From assembly GCA_029378245.1 (NCBI GenBank), contig JARKIF010000005.1, positions 248,001-312,000 on the forward strand: DNA of 64,000 nucleotides, given 5' to 3'. This document shows, in pieces, positions 42,140-54,578 of the stretch (the first letter of the stretch is position 1; the number at the start of each line of letters is the position of its first letter). The stretch comes from Roridomyces roridus. Lineage: Eukaryota; Basidiomycota; Agaricomycetes; Agaricales; Mycenaceae. The notes under the pieces were generated by a model that saw nothing but the letters and a program-made list of their open reading frames with translations, was not told the DNA's origin and ran no database searches. The position numbers were made by a program, and so were the translations under genes.

Positions 42140-43190
42140 TTACGTGGAGAAACTTGATTTTGCCGTCTGCGATGACGAATCACCTCACATGCTTTGCCTG
42201 GAACGAGTAGATATGCCCGAGTCGCTGACCACGGACACGCTCGCTTCTTGTTCAGCATTGTGGGCTCGCCCATCAGTCGGGGGATTCTGCAAGCAATACC
42301 ATCGATCTCTTCGGTGGCGCCGGTACGGTGGCGCATGGCGTGTACGTCCTCCTTTACCTATTCCCGTCTTTACTCACGGCTGCGCAGGCCTTTCACGTAC
42401 TACCGCTACCTTATCGATTCCATCCGACGACGTCCCCAGATAGGTCCTGCGCGCTCGACCTCAGCATCTCTCTCTTTGCATCGGGGCACTTGTGCTCCGT
42501 TCTCATGACCAGCGCGAAGGCGAGGGCGAGCACCCACCCTTTGCCAGCCTTCACGACGCAATGTATCTTCCTTACGACAGGATGAAGGCCCCGAACGTTG
42601 ACTGAAGTGCGTGCATTCCTCCCTCACTCCTCCCCTTTTTCCCCTTTTCCCCGCCCGATTCCCACCACAGGCGGCAGGGCATTCTTAGCTACATTCTTCC
42701 CTCCCTTTCTCTCGTTCTTCTGCGCACAAAGAGGTGTCCCTGCCTGACACCCGCTACCCATCTAGCTTTCCTGGGTTTACCCATCCTCTGCAAGTCTTCG
42801 CGACAACGAGGCGCGAATCCAGTGCGCGTCAGGCAACGTCGTCCCCGAGGGCGAGGAGATGGACCTCGACTACCCTCCCCTCGCCAGACCAGCAGCGACA
42901 TAGATAAGCAAGCGTAGCGGATATGAATGTAGCAATAGATCAGTGCTTCACTGGAGGGATTTTGCGTGTCAATTCAAGCACGGGCGGAGGAACCAGGGTA
43001 CCTTCCTATACGCAGGTGGCGCACCGTCCGTCGCCTCCGAGATGTTAGCTTTGGCCGTGTTCAGTATAATGCCCAAGCGGGCAGTCACCACTGAAAACTG
43101 CCAAAACGGGACGTCATTGCCGAAACAATTGAATTGACGCCCACTCAATCTTCGGTTCGCTTCTTCCTTACTTCTTCCCTCTGAGTCTCC
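42140..43190. other. Gap with a possible gene remnant
   Basis: A + strand tail reading FASLHDAMYLPYDRMKAPNVD, with stop near 42,602, looks like the end of a real protein, but no upstream exons or family could be fixed. The remainder to 43,190 is non-coding and ends with motif units (aatgcccaagcgggcagtca; aactgccaaaacgggacg; attgccgaaacaattg, 43,068-43,130) just before the next gene. Confidence 0.35.
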
Positions 43191-43191
43191 A

Positions 43192-46033
43192 ATGACCGAC
43201 GACGATGCCGAACGCTCATCAGCTGCGGTCCTGGATGTTCCCGTCTATATCCTACAGCCTGACAAAGTCAAGCTGCTCAACGTCCATGATCCACTGAGTC
43301 TAAGACTCTGTCCCGTACGTGGCCTTGTGCATCCGCAGAGTTTTGACTGGAATCGGGATGCAGGACCATTGGACAAGCAGGTTGAGTGGGCATTGCTGAC
43401 TATCTATCTTCTGACTGGCTTTAAGCTACCCATTCGGGACCCCACTGGTCGTCAGCTCCCAGTCGGGAGATCTTGGTACCCTCAGCTCCTATCGGAACGC
43501 GGAAGCGTTAGGTAGATGGCTTGAATCTACCGCAGGAAGCGTTCATCTTGTGTGCACTGTGGCTGCAGTAACACCCTTATACTTGTAAGCTAGCCTGCTC
43601 TCACAGGCAATCGAAGCTTACAGCTCAGGACGATGCGCATTCACCTGTCGGGCCTCTCTGAAGAGTTGCTATCGCTCTGTAACCCGGAACTGGCCAACGA
43701 CATCCCCATCCACGCAACGCCGAGCCCCGGCCCCTCGTCTCCGCTGTCTGACTTGACAGAATTGTGGGATGAGGCAACCTGGCCCGACACCCGGTATCTA
43801 GCTGAGGTAGCAACAATGGGCTCGCCTCAGGCAAGTAGATTGACTTATGTTTCTCTTTCGTCCTTCATGTTTACTTGCAGAGCCTCGACAGAGGCCCTCT
43901 TGATCTTGAAAAATCTCTGGGCGAGATTTCTGAGGTCCGCATATATACCGCCGCTCCCCTGCAGTTTTAACGTTGTACTCTAGCGATCGGGAACTGTACA
44001 TCTCGAGGCCTATAGACCAGACGGATACACGAAACGAGGCTACTCTTTACGACTTCACAAGGCCTCTGTGAGTGTCAACTACATCGTCCGTCGACTTTAA
44101 CCAAGCACAGTTGCAGGAGCCCTCGGAACGGCCTATGCTTGTGGGGGTTCAGAACTCCATGAATGCTCTGGATGCTCGGTGTACCACAGCCGGACGTCGA
44201 TTCCGCCACCATGTGCCTGGATTTCGGGGACCGTGGAGGCCCCTGGCCCCCGGCGAGTTTGACTTGTATGTGATAAATCTCGATGATTGGCTTCAGTTGA
44301 GCAGCATGGAGCGGGTGGATCTTTGGGGAATGGGCTGCGACCTATTCATCCGGCATTTACTAATATTTAGTCCTCACGTCGACGTCGTCGAAAGACTACA
44401 ACGTATGCATAGGCCCGATGAGGTCATGGAAGTCCAAGGTAGCATATAAGACAATTCTTTTTTCCGACTGAGCTGATCATTTCACATCAGTGCCGGGCCT
44501 CCGAAGACTACCACGGCCAGAGACCCGGGGCATCGATCAGAGCTCGGACTATACAAAAATCAACCGAGTTACAACCATGCGTGCATTCTTAGAGCATGCC
44601 TGTGACGCCGATGGGATAGTACTGAATGCTCTTCAACTACCCGAGAGTCATTCAACTCATTCTAACCCACTCGCCAATAGGTTGGTTGAATTTGTCCCTC
44701 CGTACCCTTCCGACTCATCCTGTCTAGTGGCTTGGATCTCCAAACTGTGGCATACCATCAAACCAATGGACTGCCTGGGTTTGACCATGAGATAGTCCCT
44801 TCTGACCAAGAGTTCTTCGAAATAGCAGGGACTGCAGACACCGTAACCCTGTCACACATGGACGCCTATGGTGGCACCAGGATTACTGCCCAAGGCCCCG
44901 GCGACAAATGGTGGCCACGAAAGCGCATGGCTTGTCCCCTGGAGTGCATAGACACGGTTCACAGGTGGGATCCGGACAAACCGGATTTCGAGCGAGGCGA
45001 CTGGGAGGGCGTCATCTTGGGCCCACATGAAGGGACTTTGTGAGTTCACGCATGTACTTGAGCCCGAGCGACACCTCATCTGGATCTTCACAGGTTGATG
45101 CAACCAGGAAGAGAGCACATCGTCGTAGGTCTCCCGCCCGATATCGCAGCACCAAAAGACAAGCAGATGCGAGGAACTGTGACCACGGGGGGTCATTTCT
45201 TTGCGGCATCAACCGTGAGGGCATCCATAGCTGCGTTCTTCCACCTCGTGATGAAGGATGAAGTGCTCACCAACGTGGAGCACTTTCCGCTCTGGAAGAC
45301 CTTTATCAGAATCTCTGCATTCTGGCTTGATGTTACTCGATGTGGGTGCTCTCAATAACTATGCTGCTTGTCTGGTTCATGTAGCTCTATCATTGTAGCA
45401 CGGCCGAAAGATCTTCCCAAGCTTCAAGCTTACCTTCCACGACTCTCTATGACCACAACAGAGGGCTGGACCGACATCGTTTATCTAGCTTGCGTCGCTG
45501 TGCTTGCCCCTGCATTTGATCGACGTCAATACATCCCAGCTGAAATCCCGTCGCTTGAAAATAGGCAGCGCGATGCGGTGCACAATATGTACCATGGCTG
45601 GCGCCGATGGTTTGCAGGGGTTTTCCAAGGGACTCGAGACACAGAGAATGTCGACTGGGAACAGCATTTCTTCACAGTACGCCGGTCCAATGCCTCAGAT
45701 TTACCAACTGACAAGCTGGGCGAACAGCCAGCACTTGTCCATATGGCAGTTGCGCTAACAGTTTACTTTCACCGGATGCCGAGCGAATATCGGACGGATA
45801 AGGTGGAAGCGGGGGAGGTAGAAGAGGTGGAAGAGGTTGAAGAGATGGAAGAGCGTCCTTTCCCGCAGACTCTCGACCACGAGGTGGAGGCGCTGTTGAC
45901 TGAGAAATACTCTGCTGATGCCGGCGTAGCCTTCCGGGAGCAACTGGGTTCCGCGGAGCCGAGCCAAAGCTACAGTTTCTTTTTGTTCAAGGGCTCAGAA
46001 TTCTGCATACACCCATCGCGCGCGTTTTCCTAG
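43192..46033 (+). CDS. JmjC-like (2-oxoglutarate/iron) protein, about nine exons
   Basis: ATG at 43,192 (MTDDDAERSSAAVLDVPVYI). Exons are joined by 45-55-bp introns, for example 44,450-44,500 (GTAGCA..CATCAG), 45,041-45,094 (GTGAGT..TTCACAG) and about 45,340-45,382 (GTGGGT..CATGTAG). The catalytic stretch has an HxD pair (SHMDAYGG, His at 44,855), a downstream Lys-Trp-Trp (GDKWWPRKR), the strand VILGPHEGTLLMQPG and a distal His (REHIVVG, about 45,116). These are the order and spacing of the JmjC fold, which binds Fe(II) and 2-oxoglutarate and hydroxylates or demethylates substrates. A C-terminal helical part follows, with a Glu/Val repeat (VEEVEEVEEMEE, about 45,818) and stop at 46,033. Substrate unknown; expanded families of this sort occur in Agaricomycetes. 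Confidence 0.6.
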
Positions 46034-46386
46034 TCTTCCAATATCCACTACGACGCAGAAGTTCCTTTCCACATAGACAGTATATATTTGCTTGGATTAG
46101 TTCCTAAGGAAAGCGGAGATCGTGGTCGAGAGCCCGCATCATTAAGCGAAATCTGTACAAGACTCAGTCGTCGTCTCAGATCTACAGTGTGCCAGTAAGT
46201 AAAGGAGGAACTTGAAACGAGTCCGATGACGCAGTGTGAAAATATGCCATCAGTTGTAATCAAAGATTCATGATCAAAGACGGGATAGACCAAATGCCCC
46301 AGATATCATACAAGATACATAGACGGATTCAGAACAAGTGAAAAAGGGAGAATTGGACCCAGAATGAGCCGTCCAAAAGAAGGCCT
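46034..46386. other. Convergent intergenic gap
   Basis: No gene. It separates the 3' ends of the JmjC-like gene (+) and the F-box gene (-), so it should hold both transcription end regions. Confidence 0.5.
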
Positions 46387-48313
46387 TTATATATGAGTAG
46401 TTTCACGTCCAACGTCGGTCTGCCAATTTCTGACCCCCGAAAGACAAAGAAAACCCAGCGCTGACATCTGAGCCAGGTAAGTTTCTACCTTGTCGGGAAA
46501 GGGGCGTCCGTTGAGATCCAACTCGATGGTGCGAATCGACAGGAAAGGCGCCTGTGTCTGATCGCGATGCTTCCACAGCGATTGAATCATGCGCATCAGG
46601 CAGCGTCCGTCAATCGCGTCGCTGATATGCCCAATCTTGAGTTTTGCCAAGTTACGGAGGGGGTGGGGAGCAGATTCGTATGTGAACGACTCGAGGAAGG
46701 GGAAATTTGCTGCCGTCGAGCAGTCGGTGATTGTGAGCTCCTCCAGATATGGCAGATGCTGAAGCAGTCGGTTAAAAGCCTGCGGTTCGATTGAGCAGGC
46801 GCTCAGATCGAGCCTAAGGAGTCCGTTCGGTGCACAACGTATGATTTCGCCCACAGGACAGAAATCGTCATGAGCCGTGAAGGCAAGGGATTGTAACCGA
46901 GGAAATTTGAAGACTTCAAGGATAATCACATAGGCGCCCTCGGCGGTAGTGAACTCGAGTGAAGCGAGCATGGGCATCTGGTGCTGGTTTTGATAGGAAT
47001 GATAATCTTGAATGTGTGCCAAGCGGCACTCCTGCAGCTTGATGCATTGGATGAGGATATCGTACAAGTCGTCTCCATTCATTTCGATGAAGATCGACAA
47101 TGACGTGAGCTGGGACCAGGGGAAATCGGGGGATCGTAGACGCAACGCATATGGCGCATACGCGGTAAGCGCAAACGCTTCAAGAGCCGGAGAATTCTGG
47201 AAGAAGTCCATCATTCGATCCAGTATGATACTGGCCTCCTCGACATCGCTTTCTTCTTCTACAAGTTCGTCGCCGTCGCTCTCTGCGATTTCTTGGACAT
47301 CCATTTCTTCAACATCCATGATGAAAAGGGTAAGAGAAGTGAGCTGGGCGAAGTGAGGGTCGTCTGCGTCGTCGATGATGATATCTCTGGGGCGCAGATT
47401 GAGGATAAGGCTTTCGAGCCTCTCCTGGACGCGCGTAAGAACGTGGAACGGACTCTGCATTGACGGAGGTGGGACCCGGACCATGCGCTTGCGCCACTGG
47501 CGAGTGCATTCTGCGACGTTGGACGCCCTTGGTGCAGGAGATAGGGATGCCGGGATATGATATGAGATACCAAGCACATCCAATGTTATAGCAAGAGGGC
47601 GGGCGATAGACCGGGTAAAAACCGTCCCCATGAATTGTGGAAGCGGGAAGTAAAGGGTTCCACCCCAAAGCGACACCGTTCCCACGCAGACACCTCTCCA
47701 CCGGCTGCACACCGCGCTCAAGGCAGCAAGTCCCACTACGTCTCCCTTAATGCTCTCCCGGAGCAATGCGAAGATCATGGTGATGATCTCCACGGGTAAC
47801 GCCTGGGTGCCGTCGATTGTGCGGTTGGCCGCGGACGCCGTGAAATAGTGCGGTGGATAGCCTTCCTCCTCCGCGCAGAAGGCGATACGGCCTATGGTAG
47901 CAGTGAGATGGTGTATAACCCACCGACAGTTGATTTTACCTGCGGCGGCAGCATTGGTTCCAGGGAGGTTCAGGACAGACAGAATTCGATGGCCCAGGAG
48001 ATCCGCGCCTGTGGAATCCACAGCCTCCACGGCACGCTCACCAACCTCCACAACAGTGAGAGGTCTCGGCGCCACCAATTTGTCTAGTTCCGCCAGGAAT
48101 TTCGCGTGACGCTCAGCGTTTCCCCGCTCCAGCTCAGCCCCGACGGTGCCCGGGGCAAAAGGATGGAACCAGCGGACTGAGAGATCTCCGGTGAGCCCAT
48201 GAGAAAGGTTTCAAACATATAGCGAGTACAGACCACATACCATGAGACCCATTCGCGTGATAATCGCTCGACGGTTCGACTTCATGGCAAAGAGCGCGTC
48301 GGGAGGCTTCCAT
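46387..48313 (-). CDS. F-box/LRR protein, two exons
   Basis: Start at 48,313 (MEASRRALCHEVEPSSDYHA). Intron 48,177-48,240 (GTATGT..CTCTCAG). Exon 2 continues in frame as VRWFHPFAPGTVGAELERGN and runs to 46,387, about 620 residues in all. F-box at QALPVEIITMIFALLRESI..AVCSRWRGVCVGTVSLWGG. A solenoid of LRR-like segments follows (FAQLTSLTLFIMDVEEMDVQ, PMLASLEFTT, YLEELTITDC) with an acidic insert at about 47,225-47,300. Without the upstream exon no ATG precedes the F-box in this frame, which supports the two-exon model. A different subfamily from the 38-42-kb cluster. Confidence 0.8.
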
Positions 48314-49155
48314 GGTAGTTGGATAAGGATTCATGTCGATGCCATCCAGCCGCTGTCGATGGTGGGCGTATACAGAAAGTGTCCACAGGCTGGCCATGAC
48401 GCCGACGCGAAACCTCGATTTCGAATTGCGGTCGTGGACGATTGAAGTACAGCCAATCCCAAGCAAACATAGCGGAATTCTGGCGGTCTTCTGAATCTAG
48501 GGTCGAGCGAAATCCGAACGAAGAGTGAGAAGATCTGCACATGAGGCGTGTGCATTGCAATTGGCCAAGGTCTGAGATACGCTGTGAGAATTGGATGCCA
48601 AGCTGGGCATGGGAGTTTGGAGTGGTTCGGAAGAGTGGTTCGGATGCACCAAACCGTTGGTGGGAGCTCGTGACAAAGCTACAAACAGGCTACAACAACG
48701 CGTCCACAACGACGAAATATCTCCAATAATGCCGCACGAATCTCCGATCAGCCACACCTCAACTGCCAGAAACCGGTGGATCAACCGGATTTGAAACCAG
48801 CGCTTCTTGACCACCTGCCATTGAGCCACTGTGGCGTACGCCTGTTATGGCAGAACTGACCGTTTCAGGCAATGATCAGTGGCGCTTACCTTTTCTGGAA
48901 ATCGTCAGTGTACCGGTGACAACATTATTCGGGGACATATCGACTCCTCGCCCATTCCTTCTGCGTGCAAAACTTGGGAGACTGCACCACTGTCGTGTTT
49001 GTTGAAACATGTGACGCTATAGAGACCGTTGCGGTAATAGATCCTCCTCCTCCTCCTCCTCCTCCTCCATATGGACGTAGAATGAATAAAACAGGTTTGG
49101 GGTTCAATTTAGGCTACGGATTCGTACATCTTGATTCGACAGTTTACTCGCACAA
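48314..49155. other. Gap with TGCC..GGCA motifs and a (CTC)n microsatellite
   Basis: No gene supported. Motif units lie at 48,836-48,905 (acgcctgttatggcagaact; accgtttcaggcaatgatc). A perfect CTC trinucleotide run of about nine units lies near 49,040-49,068. Confidence 0.5.
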
Positions 49156-51131
49156 TCACGCCCTCTGCGCGGTGAAGATAGCCAGCAATTGGAAGAGCCA
49201 CGCAAGAAAGTGGGCTTGTAAGCCCAGAGCGAACGCCCTAAACGGGACGGTGCCATTCAGATCAAGCGCCAGCGCCACTGGCCCCTCATCGACCAGCTGC
49301 AAAGCCTCCTCCAAAAAGGCGACATCCGGCGCCGGCACATTTGCCAACGTAGTACCGTTGTACGCCTGTTCGGTCCAATCGCCCACGGTGGTGGGGTTGA
49401 AACTCCCATGGAAGAGTTGCTGGCCCGCGTTGCCCTGTATGAACCTTGGGGCTTGAATTAGTACGCCAAGCTGCCACAGCAACTCAAGTGACAAACGTAA
49501 CGCGCCCCCGCATAAAAGTTTGATGGAGGCGGACTTGCTCGGGCGTTACGGCAGCAGGGCAGTCCTATTTCTCTCAATAAGAGCTCGTGCGTGGCGTGAA
49601 TGAAATTCAAACCGGACGTACCACACAGAGGCCTTCCGGATCCAATACTGCCAACACGCTCTGGTGAGCAAAGGCCACGTGCCGGTGGACGCCGTGAATA
49701 GCCAGCTTCTCGGCCGCTGCGCAGTTTTCAGCTTCGAACTGCGATGTCGCAATGCTCAGACGTACTGTTCATGTCAGCGTTCTAGTGAACAAGTCAGGTT
49801 GCAACTCAAAGAGGCTGGGTCTTTCACTGACGACTCTATTGACCAAGGTGATGATTCGTTGCGGAGGCCACCCTGGGCCAATGGGAATCCACAAATACGG
49901 CACGTCGTAGTCTCGAATGGGCCCGAGGTCGTCGTGGTCCTGAGGAAAGAGGAGGTCCGTAGGATCGACGTTGCGCCCAGCAGCCAACCGATTTGCCCAG
50001 CGACTCTCCAGTCGCAGTAATAAGGCGAGACCGCGCAGATTTGATAAGCGGGCGCCCCAAACCTGTGGTTTTTCTCATGCCGCTGATGCTATCGGATAAC
50101 GAGTTCACTCACGTCAGGATGTATGTCGTCGCGGCGAAGGCCCGGAACAAATATTTCGAACTCCCGGCCAGCATATTTGACAAGCCTTGTTTCGTATGTC
50201 GGAGACCGCCGAGTCACGTCGATGGTGTTGGCCTGTCTCACCCAGGAGACAATCGCTCGTGGACTAGCCAGCACCTCATTGCCATCAAAGCCAGCGCAGA
50301 CAGCGTCGATATCGAACCCTGCGAGCACTTGCCCGGGGCTATCATAGAGTCGGAGTACAACCTGAACAGTCCGCATGGGGTATGGCACTGAAGAACGGGG
50401 TGCATATCAGTTCTCGCATCCTCAATATAGGTTGATAACCTCACAGTAAAAGGACACCGTGTACTTGGTCCGAACACACGCAATAAGAGTGTCGGGCAGA
50501 GCTCGGTTGAGAGCCAGGTAGATGTGGGTTATTTTAAGTTGGGCCTCCAAGCTCTGGTCAGTCGGCAAAGAAAAAAAATGTGGGGTGCATTACCTCTAGC
50601 GCGGTCATTCCCCAGACGAAGAGGTCGACATCGGAGCCTGGGAGCCACCTTCCTGCGCCGATGTCCTCCGGGGAGACATGTCTGGTTCGAAGGCAGGCAG
50701 TGATGGAGCCCCCGGCTGCGAAAACGTTAGTCCAATCCATGTGGGCGAGAACGCCGTGAGTAAAGAGACGGAAATTGTTGCGGAATTGATCGATGCTGTG
50801 CACTATGCTGGGAGTGCCGTCTTGAAGGCGTCGTGTTGCCGGTAAAGGGAAAAGATGGAGTCGCCGAATGTCGTGGGGCCGGCCATAAATGCGTCGAAAG
50901 GCCGTATCCAGCAAGAAGACGACGAGGAGGCCGGCGTAGAGGTTGGCGACTGATGGGTTGTTCGGTTCGGTTGCGTAGCAGACCCGTAGATGTGTCTCGT
51001 ACACCATCCACGCCGACAGGATGTCGGTGAGCTCGTCGTACGCGCGAGACCCACTCTGGAGGGCTCTCACCCATGAGACGAAGAGACGCAGATCGGGGGC
51101 AAGGGTGGAATCCGAGTGTGGGTAGTCCATG
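49156..51131 (-). CDS. Nucleotidyltransferase-like protein, multi-exon
   Basis: Start at 51,131 (MDYPHSDSTLAPDLRLFVSW). The first exon ends in FAAGGSITACL..WLPGSDVDLFVWG (about 50,720-50,600), the GG/GS..D-x-D pattern of polymerase-beta-type nucleotidyltransferases, with donor GTAATG. Further exons: LEAQLKITHIYLALNRALPD, VVLRLYDSPGQVLAGFDIDA, RAIVSWVRQANTIDVTRRSP and YETRLVKYAGREFEIFVPGL (the D-x-D and DxTRRSPxYExRLxKYA region kept in this family). Then LWIPIGPGWPPQRIITL and a last exon ending ..FTAQRA at 49,156. Related eukaryotic and amoebal proteins often carry ankyrin repeats; none is seen here. Reaction and substrate are unknown. Exon edges around 49,560-49,640 are uncertain. Confidence 0.6.
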
Positions 51132-51358
51132 AGCGCAATGAAAATCGGAGGATGGCAACTTATACCTGGCACTGGACAAAGTTTCACTGACCGCGGCCAT
51201 GAAAGGAAAGAACAAATGGATCTTGAGAGTGTCACACGCGTCACATTCGCTTCTTGCAATGCCTCAGTTCCATGGCCAGTTACCTCCAACCTATGGCGGC
51301 CCATCAAAATACTGTTATCTACCGCGTTCCTCTCAGAAGGGTCCTGACAGCCGAAATA

Positions 51359-51835
51359 CACGCCATCTTCTGATCAAAAAAGGCAAGCAAGTCCTGAACC
51401 AGCTCGTCATGTTTCTTTTGTCTTTTTCTTTGTGTCGTCTCTTCAAATCTGGCCCGCCATGCTGCCGGAAGGATGTTCTCAAAAGGAAACAAGTACCGGC
51501 CAGCACCACACCACGCGACTAGTAGCGAACCCAATTCGTGTCCATTCCTCTGGACCCTATTTTCATTACTATCCTTCCTTGCCTTCTCTCTCTAGATCTC
51601 TCATACACGCCATCTTCTGATCAAAAAAGGCAAGCAAGTCCTGAACCAGCTCGTCATGTTCCTTTTGTCTTTTTCTTTGTGTCGTCTCTTCAAATCTGGC
51701 CCAGCCCGCCATGCTGCCGGAAGGATGTTCTCAAAAGGAACTAAGTCCGACTAGTAACGAACCCAGTTTGTGTCCATTCCTCTGGACCCTATTTTAATTA
51801 CTATCCTTCCTTGCCTTCTCTCTCTCCCCTTTCCT
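51359..51835 (+). repeat. Tandem duplication, 247-bp period, upstream of the next gene
   Basis: The segment beginning cacgccatcttctgatcaaa at 51,359 is repeated from 51,606 with few changes, and both copies end in ccttccttgccttctctctct. The right end of copy 2 runs directly into the 5' region of the gene starting at 51,866, so its promoter and leader are present twice. Confidence 0.85.
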
Positions 51836-51865
51836 TCCGCTTCGACGCAACCCCCGCTGTCGAAA

Positions 51866-52469
51866 TGCCCTCCTTCAGAGCCCGAAACTCAGCCAACTTC
51901 CTAGTAAGTTACCTGGTGGTCGACACACGAGCTCACAGCTCTACAGTCGCAAGAAGTAAAGGGTCGCGCGTACCTGTACTCCAACCCCTCGAAATCTACT
52001 CCGGTGGAGCTTGCCATCGAGGTTCCCCAGTCGAGGAGAAGATCGAATGGCCTCACTGGTCCTGGCCACTACATCACCCGCCTCCACTACATTCATGTCG
52101 AGCCCATCTTCACGGAGAATTGCACCATCGTACACGACTGCGTCGTCACTTCGGGGACGCGGCGATTCCTTGTCTGTGCCTATTATGAACCAACCTCGGC
52201 TGTGAACGAGGCTCTGGCATCGGAATTCTTCGGTTTTGAATGGCGCGGTGAATTGGTGATCGCTGAGCTTGGCCGGAAGACAGTGCTGTCCTTCGTCAAT
52301 CTCCGGCCATTTCATCGCCAAGTGCTCAAGGAGGTGGTGAACAGGTGCGGATTCTTTCCCTTCAAATAATTTCGCCCACTTTCCTCATCGTCGCCTCAGA
52401 TTTCTTGCGGAGGCTCTGATGGCCTTGCATGCTGAGAAGGATATACCGAAGAGAATGTCCATTACCTAG
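51866..52469 (+). CDS. Small protein of unknown function, three exons
   Basis: ATG at 51,866 (MPSFRARNSANFL), intron 51,905-51,948 (GTAAGT..CTACAG), and exon 2 reading SQEVKGRAYLYSNPSKSTPV..GHYITRLHYIHVEPIFTENC..FFGFEWRGELVIAELGRKTV..FHRQVLKEVVNR. After a second intron (GTGCGG..GCCTCAG, about 52,345-52,399) it ends FLAEALMALHAEKDIPKR with a stop at about 52,469. About 165 residues, no known domain. The clean splicing and conserved-looking alternation of strands and helix suggest a real gene. Confidence 0.65.
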
Positions 52470-52741
52470 CTACAGGTAGATTTAGCTTCCAGTCTCTGTA
52501 TATGTTATGAACATTATGAAAACCACCGATGGTCCAGAGCGACAGAAAATTGTCAGAAATCCCAGAGCCACATCCAAGCACGATCATGATGCTGGAACAT
52601 GTTACGTCACGTCCCTCTGATTCTGCCTCGTTCCTGCTTCTCTTCGATATTGTTCTCAAAAGGCATGTGGCAAGGTCGTCACACGTTAAATACCGAGCTA
52701 TCGGTCCATTGCAACTCTCTCTTGCAACTCTCTCCTCTCCC

Positions 52742-54578
52742 ATGGACACTGAGTCTCACCCCAATTTTGTGCAGACTAAACAGTTGAAAGGCGCACACGC
52801 GCAGCCGATAACTGCTATCGCGATTTCTCGCGACGGCCGGCTCTTCGCGTCGGGAGGGCGCGACCGGCGTCTGCGCATATACAAGACGGCGTCTTCGCGG
52901 CCCATATGGGAGTTTGGTGTTGGGAGTGCCGTACGCGCAATAGTGTGGCATCCCGACTCTACCTTGATCACATACGCGACTGAGGGCTGTGTCACCACCC
53001 TGCGTATCTCCTCGGCGGTCAGTGCCTGTTTGGTTTCTCGAGATCTTTAGTAAATATTGAACACACCCAGACCGCAGACCCCGTCACCTATCAACGGACC
53101 ATGCAGAACTACATCCACTCCCTCTGCGTCCGTCCTGATGGACAACTTTTAGCCATCGGCCACGGTGGCAAAGTGTCTCTCGTTCGCGCCCATGGTCTCA
53201 GTATGTTATGTGCTCATCGTAGGGCATACCTGAGCACTGAATCACACATAGATGCCCAGGAGTATGCGACGGTGCCGCCCCCGTCTCCAATCCACGGCCG
53301 GACCGACGCGACGACTGCGGCCATCTTCCGGCCAGAGAGCCGAACAGAGCTGCTGGTTTCGTACATATATGGCCGCATCTGGTAGGTCTATGTGCGCTGG
53401 GTCTCCTATAGAGTGCTCAACGTCCGTGATTTGGAGTTTGTACCAATACAGCCAGCAAGGCGTACAACTTCTGCGCCAGTTCAATCAAGCCGCAACCATC
53501 GTGTGAGTTGTTGATACTCAGACACGCGGTTCACTCGAACACTCACGCACAATAGAGGACCCATGAACGTGTCCCCGTCCGGGAAAAACTTGTCCCTTGT
53601 CAATCTGGCAGGGGAGGCTCGATGGATCAACTCTTCCACTCTACAGGGCCCCGTGCAGCTACCAGTACACAGACTCCCCACGCCCACCAAGTACACGATG
53701 GACGTTGCGTTCATCTCGGACGATGTAGTAGCTGTGGCGTCGGAGAACGACGGAGCGTACATTCTCCACCGTCAGAGGCGGGAGGCTGTGCAACAGCTGC
53801 CTCACTCGGGTAAGTGCGCGCTTTAGATATACGGCCTATGCTAACTTCGGATGATAAGGTCTCCCCGTTCAGATCATGGTGCAATATACTCTTTGGAAGT
53901 TTTTCAGCCCAATTAATTGACTACTCAGGCCCATTGGGGCGATACCCAACGAGGGGAACATCTGCTTATTACTGGGAGCGCAGAGCCAAACAAGCCAGGG
54001 ACCTTGACACTCTGGCGGTCCAAGCAGACGCGGTCCATGGTTCGTGCATTTCCTCCGAGACCTGGACAGTTTTCTCATTGAGAGAACAGCCGCGTAACAC
54101 AGGTTATTTTGCGGCCGCGGCCGCTATCGCTATCACAGGGATATACGCTGTGTTGTCCTCGCCGCCCCACCTCCGCTCGGACTTTGAACGAATCTCACGT
54201 GGAGTGGTGGACCAGGTCGATGCCTGGCGAAGCGGTACCCATCCAGGTGCTTCGGCTCCCAGTAGCTTTCAAGTCCACGGCGGAGCTGACCGTGCTTCGC
54301 TCACCGTCATAATCACGACGACGGAAACCGCTTTTCCAGCCCCGGTCGATGAGACACCGTCCGCGGCTGACAGGGTTCCAGTGACGACCACTCCCACCAT
54401 AGCCCAAGTTGCGAAAACGGGTGCCGCACTGCCCGGGTCGGCTGCTCAAGATGGGGATGCGCCCCTTCAGTCGAATGAAGTAGCTTCCGTGGTTGCGGCC
54501 GGTGAAGGCAGGGTTGAGACTGTTCATGACGAGGCGTTAACGACAACGTCGAGAGGGGCTTGGATGGGATGGAAATAG
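52742..54578 (+). CDS. WD40-repeat protein with C-terminal membrane segment
   Basis: ATG at 52,742. Recognisable blades: AHAQPITAIAISRDGRLFAS..GGRDRRLRIYKT, AVRAIVWHPDSTLITYATEG, YIHSLCVRPDGQLLAIGHGG, then after introns QQGVQLLRQFNQAATI, PMNVSPSGKNLSLVNLAGEA, MDVAFISDDVVAVASEND and GEHLLITGSAEPNKPGTLTL. Introns are short (for example about 53,019-53,071 and 53,201-53,251). A hydrophobic segment (GYFAAAAAIAITGIYAVLSS, about 54,100-54,160) is followed by a Ser/Thr/Pro-rich tail to 54,578. This layout matches a WD40 family common in Agaricomycetes, probably anchored in a membrane. Splicing at 53,380-53,460 and 53,870-53,960 is not certain. Confidence 0.7.

Noticed and set aside
42440..42605. End of a known enzyme (reads HDAMYLPYDRMKAPNVD)
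   Set aside because: It looks protein-like, but I could not assign a family or connect upstream exons, so no gene is called.
49040..49068. CTC trinucleotide run as something functional
   Set aside because: A plain microsatellite; no coding or regulatory context was visible.
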